A DNA stretch of 64,000 bases, from positions 1 to 64,000 of the forward strand of contig JBBHKE010002679.1 of NCBI GenBank assembly GCA_037447655.1, written 5' to 3'. The number at the start of each line of letters is the position of its first letter. The stretch's first letter is position 1. Positions 34,055-46,606 of this stretch are shown in pieces. The position numbers were made by a program, and so were the translations under genes. The notes under the pieces were generated by a model. It was not told where the DNA came from and made no database searches. It saw only the letters and a list, made by a program, of their open reading frames with translations. Origin of the DNA: Zygnema cylindricum. Its lineage: Eukaryota; Streptophyta; Zygnematophyceae; Zygnematales; Zygnemataceae.

Positions 34055-37000
34055 GTAAGTTCCACAGCTCTCTGCTCAACCTTTCTCCGCCACTTCGATC
34101 TTCGTGCCTGCCTTCGCACGTGCAAAAATAAGCTCTCATTGGCTCCGTGCGGCTTCTGACGTCATTCATTGCTGCTGCAGAGAGGGCGCTGCAGGCGGTG
34201 AAGGCGGCCGTCAAGAACAAGGGGCGATTTCCGGAGATCAAATGTGATACATACTTTTTCAAGTGCGATAAATCCGGTCGCGTGACTTTTATGTGAGTGA
34301 CTATTGTCGCTGCGTGCACTCTCTGCTGCTTTCAATGCGAACAGAAGCATCGCACTTTTTTTTTACTCAGGGGCTGTCTGCACTCTCGATCAATCCGCAC
34401 TAAAAATCGCGCTTAATTTTAATTCCTTAGGTCTCTTAAATTCTCTGCTGCAATGAGATCCGCACTGAAAATCGCACTGAAAAATGTTGGTCACAGGCTG
34501 CCTGGATTTCCTGCTGAGATGCTCTTTGATGCTTGGGCGCTGTCGAGGCTTGCGACAGGGAGGGAGGGAAGGGGGGAAGGGAGAGAGGGGGGAGGGGGGG
34601 AGGGGGGAGGGGTGGACGGAGGGAGGGGGGAGGGGGGAGGGGGGAGGGGTGGACGGAGAATAAAGGAACTCATTCAACGCTCGATGGGAGGGGGGTGCAG
34701 GAATATAGGGGACTTGGAACTGGGGGGAAAAATTGCGCCGGAGATTGGCAACCTCACACGATTGACTTCATTGTGAGTGAACTCTGGGAGGGGGGATGCA
34801 TCTCAAACTGCAATAAGAAAAAAAAAGTCAAAAAACTAAACAATACTTTTTATAAACATACCACACGATATAAATCACATGCTACTGAATTATTTTCCAA
34901 CTTTCGTTTTTGTTTGTTAAATGGAGGAAAGGGGCGGAGAGGGGGAATATTTTTGTGACTAAATGCTAGGTTGGTGGATGCATTAATAGGGAAAAAGAAA
35001 TGAACTAAATCATAATTGCAAAAACAAAAATAGTAAAATGTAAATCACACTTTGCATTTTTTTCGAAATCTCTGTTATGGTCGTTAAGGAGGAAATGGCG
35101 GGCGAGGTCTAGGGTTTTTTTTTTCTATTAGATGTTGTGTTCTCGTTTTTCTTCTCGGGGAAAGAAAAAATCTTATTTGAGCTTTCGCTGCTTTAAATAA
35201 CCACCATAAACTGTCCCTTTGATTTCATCAAACTATGAAAAATACAGAAAACTTTCAAAATTATTTATGCCCTTTGACTCCACACTATCATTGGACAAAA
35301 GACAAGACAAATTAGGCTTATGAAAGCGATTTGTGGGGTGTAAGAGGAGTTGTTGAGAGAGAGACCCTAATCAATGATGTATCACCTAATCAAAAGAATT
35401 TTCATTTTTAGATTTTTAGATCTTGAGTTTGTAAAGACGAAACACATCTTGTAACCTTGTTTTAGGCCAATAGCACTTGTTATTATTCCATTGGAATTCA
35501 CGCACAAAAACTTAGTGTAGGCGTGTAGACATCTCAATTGTACGGTTGTTTAGGCGGTGAACATCTGTTGTTTGACTTTTGCCATTTTCAATTTACAACC
35601 GCCCTAGCCTGATAGCCCTTTACCGTGTTAAGTTTTCCATTGCATTTTGGGGTCCAACAGAATTACAGACATCTTAGCTCGTCGATAAGCATGACAGTTG
35701 GGGACGGATCTCACCTTTTTGAAATTTCCATTCGCATTGAACATGTACTTGAACCTATGACAGTCCAGCTATGTGTGTCAAAAGTCGTTTGCCAAACCTT
35801 AATGGAAAAATACATGTGCAGTTGCGGACCATCAATTCACCGATTTCTTATGTGTACAACTCAAATAATGCTAATGGAATTTCAACAAGCGCTATCGACT
35901 TTATTAACTTCAATTTGTAAATGGAGAGGCAGAGGGGAGTGGGGTAACAAAATCGTTAATTGCAACTGCAAAACCATTTGTGATATGTACATCACCTATT
36001 CAAATTGCGTTGTCGGATCAAAACCTACCGATGTATTTACCAATATTTCATACTCAATTACCTTTGGTTATTATTTTCAAACCCATACTAATATGATGGC
36101 ATTTTGGATGGGGGTGATTGGTGGGGTGCATATGCCCAATGTCCCAGGATTCTGTTTAACAACCAGTTCAGTGGAAGCATTCCATCATCAATCGGTCGAC
36201 TGAGAAATGTCATAGAATTGTAAGAATGGATAATGACCTTGTACTTGAAGCCTAAATTCCAAAGAAATCTACATGCTATTAAGGATTGGTCTCGGAACGG
36301 GGTTAATGACACATAGGGGGGATATCAAAATAGTATAAGTGCTTTACTTACTCAGTCTAAGCTATTACGATTTCTTTCATTTAGTTGTAATCATCAAAGG
36401 ATATTGAACTTAAGTTATTGAAGATGTAATGTATGAAATGGACACTATGGATTGTCACTTTAATTTGGAAATTATGTGGAGAATGTAGAACTCTTGTTTG
36501 ACCATTTTAAAGAATCTATCTTGTTGCTTAAAGCCGATTGATAAAAATTAGAAAGAAAGCAAAATAGAACGAGTACAAAGGTCGTCTTCTTCCACGGCTC
36601 TACTTCTCGCATCCTTTTCTTTTCTTTTCTTGTGCTTTTTTCCTGTCCTCAGTCTTCTCTTCCTCCTTTCTGCCCTTGATCCCTAGCTCCCTCTCCTCCC
36701 CTCTTTCCCCCTCCCTCCCCTGTCTCTCCCGCAGCCTGTACCTTCCCACCCTCCCCCCTCCCTTCTATTCTTCCCCTCTCCATTTGTAGCTTCTCCTTCT
36801 CATTCTCCTCCCTCTATCGAGCCAAGCGATTAGAGGAAAGTGAAATGAGACACCACATGTTTTGAAAGTTTGATTAGTATTTCAAACATTTGAATTTTCA
36901 AATGGAAAAAATTGCAAGGATTATTGCTATTCCTAATATCAAAGTTTTCACGACAAATTTCTTAGGCACGAAAATTTTATTTTATGAGCATATATATGTC

Positions 37001-40000
37001 ATACATATAGCAAGAATTTATCATATGCTAGACCACAAATCAATGTAACAAAAGTTGAAAGGTAAAGAATTTTGCCCCAATTACAATAGTAAATCTCTTT
37101 GAATTTTTAAGCTTCCACGTCTTGTTTTCCTTTTGCCTGCTCGATCCATTTAAAGAGTGTGGGACCAACTTAGAAAAAAAATACCGTTGATAATGAGTAT
37201 GGGAAGATCCGTTGAACGATCTCAAATTTTGATAAACATACCTTTTCTTGCCTTCTTTTTTCCCCCTCCTTCCTCTCTTTCACCCTGCGCTCTTGAGATG
37301 AGTCCTTTATAAATGCAATAAACACATAAAAAATTGTCTGGATTTTTTAAATGCGAGTAAAATTCAAACAAATTATCATTTTTGAAAAATGCATGATAAA
37401 TGCCCAAATGTTTTGGGATGAAATTATAAAAATAATCGGAAAGCTATAATTGACAATCTACGAAAAAAGAGGAAGTAGGGTGGGTTTCACTGATTAAAAT
37501 AAATCTGCTAACTAAATGATCGAACCGTTAAATCTCACACTCATTTATATACGGTTTGGCAAATTATCACAAGAAAAAAACTCTTTAAATCCCGAAGTTT
37601 TCTTTAGTATATATTGACATTGTACATCACCACTTTGACTTCAAAAGCACCGCTCTTGGGTGGTCTGAGTGGTGATTTGGTATCGGGGTGTGTTTCACAG
37701 GTATTTCTCTAACAATCGATTAGAAATGCAGCCACTTTATACAATTATTTTCTGACAATACAATTAGATTCAAAAAATAAACATGTCATGTTATCTCTTA
37801 TTTCCTATTTCTAATATAAAAAGTCAAAAAGGGAGAAGGGGGTAAAACGGGGAGAGGGCAGGGAGTGGGTGAAACGGGGAGGGGGCAGGGAGGGGGCAGG
37901 TCAAATACATGAATTACAAGAAAATCTATTAGAAATTTGTATTTCAATTTTAGGGAGGATGATGTTGTATAAAACGTACCTTTTCTTGCCCTCTCCTTTC
38001 CCCTGTCTGGATTGCGAGTAAAATTCAAACAAATGATCATTTTTGAAAATGCATGAAAGATGCCCAAATGTTTTGGGATGAAATTATAAAAATAATCGGA
38101 AAGGTATAAGTGACAATCTACGAAAAAAAAGGAAGTAGGGTAGGTTTCACTGATTAAAAAATTGCTAGCTATATGATCGAACTAATAAATCTCACATTGA
38201 TTTATGTAAGGTTTGGCAAATTATATGAGAAAAGAAATTGGATCCAAAATGTTGGTTAAGTCAACTGAGAATATAAGAAAACGTAGATGGTCGAAAATAG
38301 GTCGTTTGAGGAAAATTTTTTTTTCAAGAAATATGATACTAGTAAATTTCGATAATAAGATGACGACAATTTAAGTTTCTCGAAACCAGCAACACAACAA
38401 CCAAATAGGAGATCCGAAAATGGGAGATCAGTTTTAGGGCCGTAAAATTTAGATGATAATTCAAAAACCGTGCAGAAGAAAAAAAAGGGGAAAGAAATAG
38501 AGATGTTCAAAATTGAGGATAAATATCTCGAGAGAACTTTCGAACAATCCACCACATCATCTCGTCTTTTTTTCTTTGATAACAAATACGTCATTTAAGC
38601 AAAGTGTGAAATGATAAATTTAAAAGAACATACAAATCTCCTTCATCCTTGAATTAGTCTATAAAATGCTAAGCAGGAAATACCAAAAATTCCCATTGGA
38701 AATTGACTGGGCGATAAATCCATTCCCAAAAATCTCGTTTTTATTGTCTCTCTACAATTATCAACAAGGTTAACCACACTATTTGATTTTGAAAGACACT
38801 TCCGAGTCTACGAACTTTTGTACTTTTCAAACACGGATTGGTTAAAATAAAAAAATATAAGAGAAAGCAAGGAAAAAAGCTATAACGGGAAGAAAGAAAG
38901 GGGAAAAAAATTCAAAAACACACACACGCGCATTTATCAAGGGTTCTAGTGGGGGTAATAACGAATTACATTGAAGAGATAAATGCCTTAAGTTTTCATA
39001 TGCCTTTATTTTTGTGAGGCAAGGAGATGGTTGGGTCAATTTCACCAGAAACAACTGAAAGTTAATGAAAAAATTGGTTTATCGACTTTTGAACGTGCCA
39101 TATTGAATAAAAAGACTTCCAGGTGTATTATTTAATTTAGTTTGGTGTATTCTCTTCAAAATGATGCTAACTGAGGAATGGGTTGTCGAGGTGGATACTC
39201 TCGGTGTCACAGAGTTTTATTTAACAACCAGTTGAGTGGAAGCATTCCATCGTCCATCGGTCAACTCTCAAAAATTGAGTATATGTAAGATTGGATAATG
39301 AGCAAAACCAATGTTTCACAGATAGTGGGGTAGAAAGTCGTTGGAAGTAAGGGCTTAAGGTTGGAGGCTTTGTTTGCAAATAAATGAATGTTGGAAATAA
39401 AATACTCGGAATCATTTTATCGTCCATCGATCAAGCCTTACACCTTTATAAATTGTAAGTTCGAGTTCTTGCTGAATAGAAGGCATTTGAAAGGGAGGGT
39501 ATTTTGGTGGGGTGGGTATGTTTGCTGTTATAGCAATATATTAGGCAACCAGTTGAGTGGAAAAATGCCATCGTCCATCGGTCAACTCGCAAGCCTTGGA
39601 GCATTGTAAGATTGAATTATGAGCAAAGCCAATTGTTACCCCTGACATAAGATAGATTTGGTCTGAAAAATATGACTGAAGTGAGAAAGAGTTTTTTTTT
39701 ATTAAATGTATTCTGGAAACATTTTAAATTGCTAATGATTCTTCTACATTTCGTTTACTTTATTGGTTGAGAACGAATTTGCACTTAAATTTTCAAAGAT
39801 CTATTAAAAAATTGGACACTTTTAGTAATCACTTTGAGAATGGAAAAATATACACATTTATAACTAGTTACAGAAATTCTTAAGGTGACATAAAACTCGA
39901 AATGCAAGTAGGACCAAGTTGGACCTAAAAGAAAATAACTGAAGAAGGCTTACCTAACGTGTTTACAAATCTTTTTCCTATTCTTCCTATCCTCCCACCC

Positions 40001-41237
40001 TTTCCCTCCTAGCCTCTCACCATCTCACCTCTGTTCGTTTTCATTTTCTCTTTCATTTTTTTCGTCACCATTACCCAAAATGAACACGATGTATTCAACC
40101 ATAAAGAAATCTATCACAAAAACAAAAAAAAACAAAAAAATGGATGAAAACCACCAAGAGCACGAAACAAAGTTTCTTTTCAAAATACCTCAATTGATAC
40201 ACATTTCTAATTTTCCTTTTTCCGATTTGGTTTTCAATTTTCTACTTTGCAATTTTGTCAAAAAATACATTTGTGTTTGTAAATTTGTAAAAGGGTGCTA
40301 TAGAGAGGGGGCATAAGTAAGCAAATTCCATTAAAATTCACTATCTAAACATGCATTTGAATTTGGCTAAAACTTTTGACGCTGTTAAAGTTTCACGCGT
40401 TGAAAATCTTCAATTTCCACTCACGTGTTTGCATGACACGTCTATTGACCTTTTGACAGCCTTATTTCAAACAACTATTTCACCGGGCCCATTGTCCGAT
40501 CCAATAAACACCCAGCATGTGCGGAGTTGGAAGCCAATTGCCTGTTTGGCTCAAACCTCCCATCAGGATGCAAATCCAGTCTTCAACGAAGTAAAAGCGA
40601 ATGTAAAGCGTTTTGCAATGCAACACAAGTGGGAGGGCCATGTGGGGGGAACGGAATTTGCTCCAATAGCACAAATGGGAGTACACGAAAATGTGCTTGC
40701 AATAAAGGATACACTAACATAGTGAACAAATTCACTTGCAAATGTAAGTCTTTGTTTTTTGGCGGAACTCCTTTTAATGGCATAAGGAAGATTTGCTCAG
40801 TTTCCTTTTGTTTGGTATCGCGTGGCTCACACTTTCGACCCGGAGGTCATGTATCTAAACAATTTTAAATTTATCGTGTTTACTTGCATTATGATAGTTG
40901 AGACTTCTCCTTTCACCGCAATGATTTTTTATTGTTTTGGATATCTTTTCTTAGTCTTGGCAGCCGGAAAAACAAATTTAAGGTTCCCATCAGCTTATTT
41001 AGTCTTAAGAGTTAGTGTTTACTAGAAGACAACAACTATCTAAGGCTTGAAAACAAATATTTGGACCAATTTAATTCCCCTGTTCTCTTTTTTTTTCTAG
41101 TAATACATTCACCACCATCACTGAGTTCACCACCCCTACGACCTTCTCCTACACCAACTCGTCTTCCTCCATCTCATCCACCTATTCGTGCCTCTCCTTC
41201 TCCACCACCTCCTCGCCCCCCTCCATCTCGTCCTTAA
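33964..41237 (+). CDS. LRR gene 2: secreted LRR-EGF-Pro-rich protein, intact
   Basis: Eight exons: 33964-34054, 34181-34292, 34701-34772, 36148-36219, 39213-39284, 39534-39605, 40460-40743 and 41101-41237. They sum to 912 nt, 303 residues plus TAA, with all phases consistent and no internal stop. Domains: signal peptide about 1-24 (MAAIRLLMTTTLLFI...), LRR cap 31-68 with two Cys, four 24-residue plant LRRs 68-164, Cys-rich segment and EGF domain 164-258, Pro-rich tail 259-303. The architecture points to an apoplastic or wall-attached protein. No transmembrane helix, GPI signal or kinase is seen, so it is receptor-like only in its LRRs. Upstream is the MITE cluster, downstream a conserved block and CCS-B on the opposite strand. 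Transcript evidence could add exons; phase agreement makes this model likely. Confidence 0.8.
34181..34292 (+). CDS. LRR gene 2 exon 2: LRR N-terminal cap
   Basis: Acceptor CTGCTGCAG, donor GTGAGT, phases 1 to 2; contains ALQAVKAAVKNKGRFPEIKC, then a second Cys and SGRVTF. It joins in frame to NIGDLELGGKIAPEIG of the next exon. Confidence 0.85.
34558..34659 (+). repeat. G-run tract in intron 2 (gene 2)
   Basis: Many runs of 4-7 G, ending about 41 nt before the LRR1 acceptor. Also in genes 1 and 3. Confidence 0.85.
34701..34772 (+). CDS. LRR gene 2, LRR exon 1 (72 nt)
   Basis: Acceptor GTGCAG, donor GTGAGT; NIGDLELGGKIAPEIGNL followed by TRLTSL. The ATG-starting frame upstream (34453) is intronic. 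Confidence 0.85.
36148..36219 (+). CDS. LRR gene 2, LRR exon 2 (72 nt)
   Basis: Acceptor GTCCCAG, donor GTAAGA; ILFNNQFSGSIPSSIGRL. The intron before it (34773-36147) aligns to genes 1 and 3 and holds nothing else recognised. Confidence 0.85.
36600..36815 (+). repeat. Polypyrimidine tract in LRR gene 2 intron
   Basis: CT-rich on the sense strand. The intron (36220-39212) otherwise contains AT-rich DNA with a short purine run (37815-37895) and an internal near-duplicate segment (37320-37560 versus 38010-38240). The LRR exons found at 12875, 13820 and 16695 in gene 1 are missing here. Confidence 0.75.
39213..39284 (+). CDS. LRR gene 2, LRR exon 3 (72 nt)
   Basis: Acceptor GTCACAG, donor GTAAGA; VLFNNQLSGSIPSSIGQL followed by SKIEYM. 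Confidence 0.85.
39534..39605 (+). CDS. LRR gene 2, LRR exon 4 (72 nt)
   Basis: Acceptor GTTATAG, donor GTAAGA; NILGNQLSGKMPSSIGQL followed by ASLGAL. The sequence 39388-39533 is open in frame but is intron. Confidence 0.85.
40460..40743 (+). CDS. LRR gene 2 exon 7: Cys-rich plus EGF domain
   Basis: Acceptor TTGACAG, donor GTAAGT, 94 codons. ISNNYFTGPI finishes the last LRR-like turn; ten Cys follow, of which the last six fit EGF (CNATQVGGPCGGNGIC, CAC, NKGY). Strongly conserved with genes 1 and 3. Confidence 0.85.
41101..41237 (+). CDS. LRR gene 2 exon 8: Pro-rich tail and stop
   Basis: Acceptor TTTTCTAG; 44 codons ending PPPPRPPPSRP then TAA at 41235. Repeated Ser-Pro and Pro runs are typical of arabinosylated wall proteins. 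Confidence 0.8.
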
Positions 41238-41649
41238 CTACCCTAATTCAAGATAAAGGTATCTATCCTAACTTGAACAAAGTACTGCGACAATGGAAGA
41301 GTCTTTTTGGTTAACTTATTATTTTGATTGTCTCGGTTTGAATGTTCATAAATTGTAATACTATCAATTGACTTGACGTTTTATGCTGTGTTTTCATTTC
41401 ATCAAAATGGATTGTTATTTTGTGCACGAAGGAGAATTTAAAGCTTCTAAATGTTTTTTGGGTCAAATTTACTTTATATTAGTGTATGTTCAAATGGTGA
41501 TGAAACTAGAAACCGCTAGCATGATGTTACCTTATTATGCTAAATAGTTGACTATATTAAACATCGTCGCAAAGCAACCTTTATATTGTTAACTCGAACA
41601 CGTTGCCTATGTATAATGAGATTATCATGTTTAGCAAATAACACGGTTT

Positions 41650-42680
41650 TGTAAATTTGCCAAAACGTGAAAAAAATGCTCATCTAAGTGCACGGTGCTA
41701 CACAATTATATTGTCCATGATCTTACCATATTGAAGAAACTACAAGACTTTGATATTTTTGCCAAATAAAAAATTGACAAACTCTCTTCTGTACTCATTG
41801 GTACTAAAACTGTTGTCTCATACATATCTCATAAATCCGTTGCTTCTTTCGTTGAGGGATTTTTGTTGGGATTGTGGGTTTTCTTAGGCAATCAAAGCAC
41901 CTTCTCATCAATAGCCTCTGTTAACCTTCACGATATGGAGAAATGGAACTTTGATGGTGTGGAGAAAAGAAGACAGATATTCAAGTAATGGTCGGTAGGA
42001 AACAACGCAAGACAAACTATGTCTTCGTGGAGAAATGTCCCGGAAGAGATCTTGGCGCGAGTAAAGAAAGTTTGGAAGATGATAAGGCTAGCTCATTTTT
42101 TCGATTTTCTCGATGTATAAACTACTCAATACTCTTCGGGTCGAATATTTGGAGACTGTTTTTATTTACTGATAATTATTAAGAAAAGTTCAGGTTTTCA
42201 GGTTGTTTTATGTCATTGTGGGTTGTTTTTTAGTTGCCAGTATTGAGTTATGTTTTTTATTCGTCGTAAAACCGTTTGCTAGTGTGTTTTTACTTTGGCC
42301 GTACATGAGCCAAAGAATTGATAACATTTTATTGGTTGAAGAAAATTTGAGCGAGGCTAGGTGGTTTGGGTTGATTCCCAATTTGCTTGGGAGTATCGGC
42401 TATGTTTTCCAGTATTGCAAATTTGTGTGTCCGTAGGTGTTTAATTTGGTGGCTGGGGAATTGTATAATCAATGCCTTGGTCACAATTCTCTGAAAGTAT
42501 TTACGGAACAATTGGAGAACTTCGTTTTTTTGGAACATTTTTTCTTTGTATTGATTTGTATGTGGCAATGCACATCTTTACTTGCTGGATCATGTGTGGT
42601 AGTGCTTTCATCTGTTTGGTAAATTTACTTTTTGCTATGAATTTTTTTCTAAGCTACAATGCTAAAATTTGATTAAATCT
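41650..42680 (+). other. Conserved block downstream of LRR gene 2, unrecognised
   Basis: Same block as 22200-23020 and 61750-62800. The longest frames are 41988-42182 (MVGRKQRKTNYVFVEKCPG..., acidic/Ser end) and 42203-42436 (hydrophobic, then SEARWFGLIPNLLGSIGYVF). Conserved words suggest past coding, but no ordered model survives in all copies. 41238-41649 before it has nothing recognised. Confidence 0.4.
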
Positions 42681-42689
42681 GTGCTATGA

Positions 42690-43660
42690 ACCAATACATT
42701 TTGTTGAGATTGTGCCTAGGCATGAACTTTGGGTGCTTATCAATAGAGAGATAAAAAAGGGCGGGGAGGGGGGGGGTTGGTCCCTTGGGGGTTTAAAAGA
42801 CGCACCTCTATGTTTGAGATGTTGAAATTATACAAGGACTTCAGAATGTCCTCAATTAGTGCGAGAGTAGGCTAGGAGGAATTGGACAACTATATTGGAA
42901 ATCCTTCATACAAAGGTATATGGGTGCCCTATATTTAAATAATGGGCATTGATAAAATAGATATGCGTATAGACATTACATGATAGTGCGGCAACATCAT
43001 TAAGCAGTTCTCCAAACTGGTAAAGCGACTCTCCATATTTGGCATACGAACGTCGATCGGATTAACCAAAAATCAATCTCAAAAGATAATTCGTTGGTTA
43101 AGAAAGCTAAGTACTAATCAGTTGGGAAAAGATATTATTTTCATTGTAGTAGTGACTGTGTGGACCTTGACTTCCACCTAGGGTTAGTTGCATTGATCTG
43201 CATGGTTGACCAGTTTTGACCACTTTCGGTACTAGGTTTTGAGCATAAATTCAGTTGTTCCTGTCTGGCCAGTATCCATCAACCAGCTCTAAAAGGCACC
43301 GAACCTCTTTTCTCCACCTTGGTATAGTAATGGACCGCTATTCAATACACCTCTTGACACCTCCAGTTTCTACCCACTTTCTCAGCCCCCTCTAATTCCG
43401 CCCTTCTCTCTTATCACTTAACTATTCGAGAGGGAGGAGGAGAGTGGAAGAGAGGCTACAATGAAAGAGAGTATGAGGTGTTTCCCCCACAATCCTTCCC
43501 ACCACACTTTTGGTTCCCCGCATATCCCCTACCTTTGTTTCATTTTTTTCGCTTTCAATGATCACCTAATGTAATATAAAAGCAGTGGTGGTAAAAATCA
43601 CCTAAAGTGTGGTCGATTCTGAATTAAAAAGTAAACAGTGACTGGTTCAGGCGAAAAAAA
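42690..43660. other. Unique stretch between LRR gene 2 and CCS-B
   Basis: Mixed-composition DNA without counterpart in units 1 and 3; a G run at 42760-42780. Possibly an insertion. No gene or repeat ends found. Confidence 0.35.
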
Positions 43661-43689
43661 ATAATCCTTTTGAATGTAGGGCAACTACT

Positions 43690-43791
43690 CTGCAACGTAG
43701 TATGTTCCACACCAGTATTGATTAACAATGTAAATCAAACCTGCAACGTAGTATGTTCCACACCAATACTTATTAACAATGTAAATCAAAC
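43690..43791. repeat. 51-bp tandem duplication
   Basis: CTGCAACGTAGTATGTTCCA... occurs twice with period 51; unit 3 has one copy near 63010-63062. Confidence 0.9.
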
Positions 43792-44484
43792 CCATAGTTG
43801 TAGAGAAAATTTGGGGAAAAAATTGAAAAAATACGCAAATGCGAAGGCAAAAAATGAGTTAAACAGTAGAAGGAAACAAGGATAAGAGGTTTCACCAAGA
43901 GATATGTTTATGAATTGATTATTTAAGAAATATTCATATTATAGAGCATCAAGTAATGAAAGATTAATAATATGGAGAAAATTTGAACAATGGATATCCA
44001 AGATTGAAGTCTTTTGTACAAGGATGGGGCCCTTATTCAGAAATCTCTATAACTGAACCTTAAAAGAAAACTTAAACTGAAAATGAAAAGAAAAAAACTG
44101 TATTAAACCGGAAACCTTTAAACCTACATCTCCTACATGGTTGAAAAAATTCAAAAAAAATTAACTCGATGGTGACCTACTTTTCGTCACAAGACACAAA
44201 CCAGCCTTTAGATAAGTCATATACCAAAAACAGAAAGAAAAAGAAAACTAAATTTTTAAACAAACGCTCTATAAGAACAAATATCCATAATCCTTCTGTA
44301 ACAAAAATGGTGATAATAAATCCAAATTTGAGTTCAAATATTTATCTGAAAATCAATATTGTCATTTGCTTCAAATTCGCAGTTGGGAATTCCAATTTCC
44401 CACCTGTGACCTCAAAACTTGACTTGAGGATTTTAATTTCCAGCTTGAGAAGCTAAATTTCCGTTTAAAAATTCAAAATCCCCC

Positions 44485-44811
44485 TTACATTCCTGCAATT
44501 CCGCAAGTTCCTCCCGTCTTCCATATGGTTGTCCCGTCACACGCACATAAGCTCTTAACATCTCCCCCTCCACTCAGCGCAATAACGGAATCGACACCGT
44601 TTCAATGTCCGTTACGGACAACTACGGACCGTCCCACAAGATCCGAAACCTTCAATCCCTTCACAACGCTACAAAATGTCGCACTTCCCGACTCGTCTGC
44701 AACCAAATCCGCGAGTTTCATGTCGACACCTGGCTGCAAAAAATGGAGGGAGAGAGTGAGAGAGAGGGAGCGACAGGAAAGAGGGGAGGAGAGAGAGAGG
44801 AATAGCGGGGA

Positions 44812-44846
<35 letters not shown>

Positions 44847-46606
44847 CTTAGAAAAAGGCAGTTTAGAAATAGTTTAGTTTGAATTTTTCATGGTGATGCC
44901 AAAAGACAAAGTACAAAAGAAAAATTCCTTATCGAAAATCATGCCAAGATAGAAACAGTCGATCTGAAGATAACTCTTTGGTTGTAATTTTAATTGCAGC
45001 AATTTAGTACATTTTGTTTCAAATCACCGCATGACCTTTGGTAGAATTCATTACGTGCAATTATCTACACAAAATTTTGTAAGAATTACCGTTATTTTGT
45101 AAAATTTTGTAAAAAAATGAATAAAGTAGCACATGCCGGTTTCTTACCGGAGCGTAGGGTTCGCCCGTGCTGGCGGTCCCCTGTGTGACGTCACCATAGG
45201 TGTACACATCCCATGTGGTGGCGCCAGCTGGCAGATGGCCGAAGGAGGCGTCCACTTGCGCCAGCTGGCAGCCCATTTGGCATAAGCGAACCACGCCAAA
45301 GAGGGAGGGGGAAGAGAATTCCACCACGGCAGAAGGGAGGGAGAGGTCTGAAGAGGAGGGGCGGAGATGGGAAAGAGAGGAGGATGTAAGAGGGGGTGGA
45401 GAGAGAATTGAAGGGAGATGAAGGATAGAAGGGGGGGAGTGTGAGGGAGAGGAGGGCTTGAGGGAGAGTGAGAGGGAAGGGGAGATGGAGGGAGAAAGAT
45501 AGAGGGAGGGAGAGAGTCGGATGAAAGTGGGGAGGGAGGGGGGGAGAGGGAAAGGGAGAGAGAGAGGAGAGAGAGAGCACCTTTCGGCGATCCATGTCCC
45601 ACCAGTTCGTACTTCTTCCCTGTGGCTGCGAGGGAGGCTGTGAGCTCCTCCACGGAGGCATTTCCGAGAACTCGCACGACTTTGTGTTTCAGAATGATAG
45701 TTACAGTTTGAGCGATCAAAAATAAAAATAAATAAAAGAGAACGTAAATGAAATTAGTTTTTTTTTTTTTTTTAAGCGAGTGGATTCTATTTCCTTTATA
45801 CGCCATAGAATGCACATTTTGCACGAATCAATATCCAGGAGTTAGAAGTTTAGGATGAAAGGCGAATGAATTATCGATGTCAAAAAATTATGTCAAATCC
45901 TAGTGTTCTATTCCCCGACATTGTCTTTAATTTGTGACATGTAACCTGAATAAAATTTTCAAATTTGTGAGTGAAAATATATAATCATCTTTCTTCGCGA
46001 CATCAATTTCAAGTTGTGGCTTTCTTTAATGTCAAACAAATCAATCTATTGCAGTGGATAGTATAAATTTCATCTATAGATCCGTTTTTTGATTCATAAC
46101 TCTGTAAACATAAATGAGTCAAAAACAGACTGCAAGAAAGCATAACAAACGAAACATTTTACAAAAAAATTCCTCACCGTTTACTTTCTCTTATGCTCCT
46201 TTCACCGATTTCGCACATCCTCCACACAGCATGAAAGCCCACAACTTTGTCTGCAAAACGCAACGGAAAAGAATTCACATGGAACTTCGGTTGAGTGCAT
46301 GATGTTGGAGAGACTTATTACAAAGAAAGTGTCGTGGCAATAAAGTTGGAACTGAAAGCATTGAGATAATTATCCAATCGACCCTCTATTGAGTTTTATA
46401 AATGCTTTACATTTTTCGTTTCTAATGATGCAAGGGTTTCAAAGAAAGATACGGACATAAATAACACTGGAACGAAAAATCTTTATGAATATTTTAAATG
46501 AGGTTATTTTCAAGTATCTGTTTCTATTCAATGAAATTGCAATGAAAATGCACGGATTAGGGTTATAAGTATCTTTACCACTAGTTTTAGCTGGAAGTCC
46601 AGAATT
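44485..46606 (-). pseudogene. CCS: CCS copy B: copper chaperone for superoxide dismutase, damaged
   Basis: Exons on the minus strand: 46579-46606 (linker), 46178-46250 (FMLCGGCAKSVKGA, then an in-frame TAA at 46191-46193 where copy A has TTA), 45581 to about 45712 (ILKHKVVRVLGNASVEEL, open), 45148-45347 (SOD-like domain, SLFGVVRLCQMGCQLAQVD ... ASTGEPYAP, donor GTAAGA intact) and 44485-44733 (C-terminal part, with TGA at 44602-44604 where copy A has GGA). The acceptor AG before 45712 is also missing (GATCGCTCAA versus GATTAGGTGTTCAA in copy A). So this copy has two stops and a lost acceptor, but keeps the frame and donor that copy A has lost. A 5' candidate exon lies at 46607-46759. Head-to-head with LRR gene 3, 1.05 kb apart. 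Confidence 0.8.
45148..45347 (-). pseudogene. CCS: CCS-B SOD-like domain exon, intact
   Basis: 200 nt, acceptor CTTCAG, donor GTAAGA, phase 1 to 0; 66 codons with VVEFSSPSLFGVVRL and YGDVTQGTASTGEPYAP, which match the CCS domain II core. Confidence 0.85.

Noticed and set aside
33630-34319. 229-codon minus frame over the LRR gene 2 promoter and first exons
   Set aside because: Shadow of the promoter and plus-strand exons; the same shadow recurs at the other copies and shows no domain.
34453-34776. 107-codon plus frame starting at the ATG at 34453, and the similar frame at 10286
   Set aside because: These lie in intron 2 and read through the G-run tract; the cap exon joins in frame directly to the 72-nt LRR exon without them.
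39388-39609. 73-codon plus frame (and the copy at 59805-60026) as a separate gene
   Set aside because: Only its last 24 codons are the LRR exon; the preceding part is intron with an acceptor GTTATAG just before the exon.
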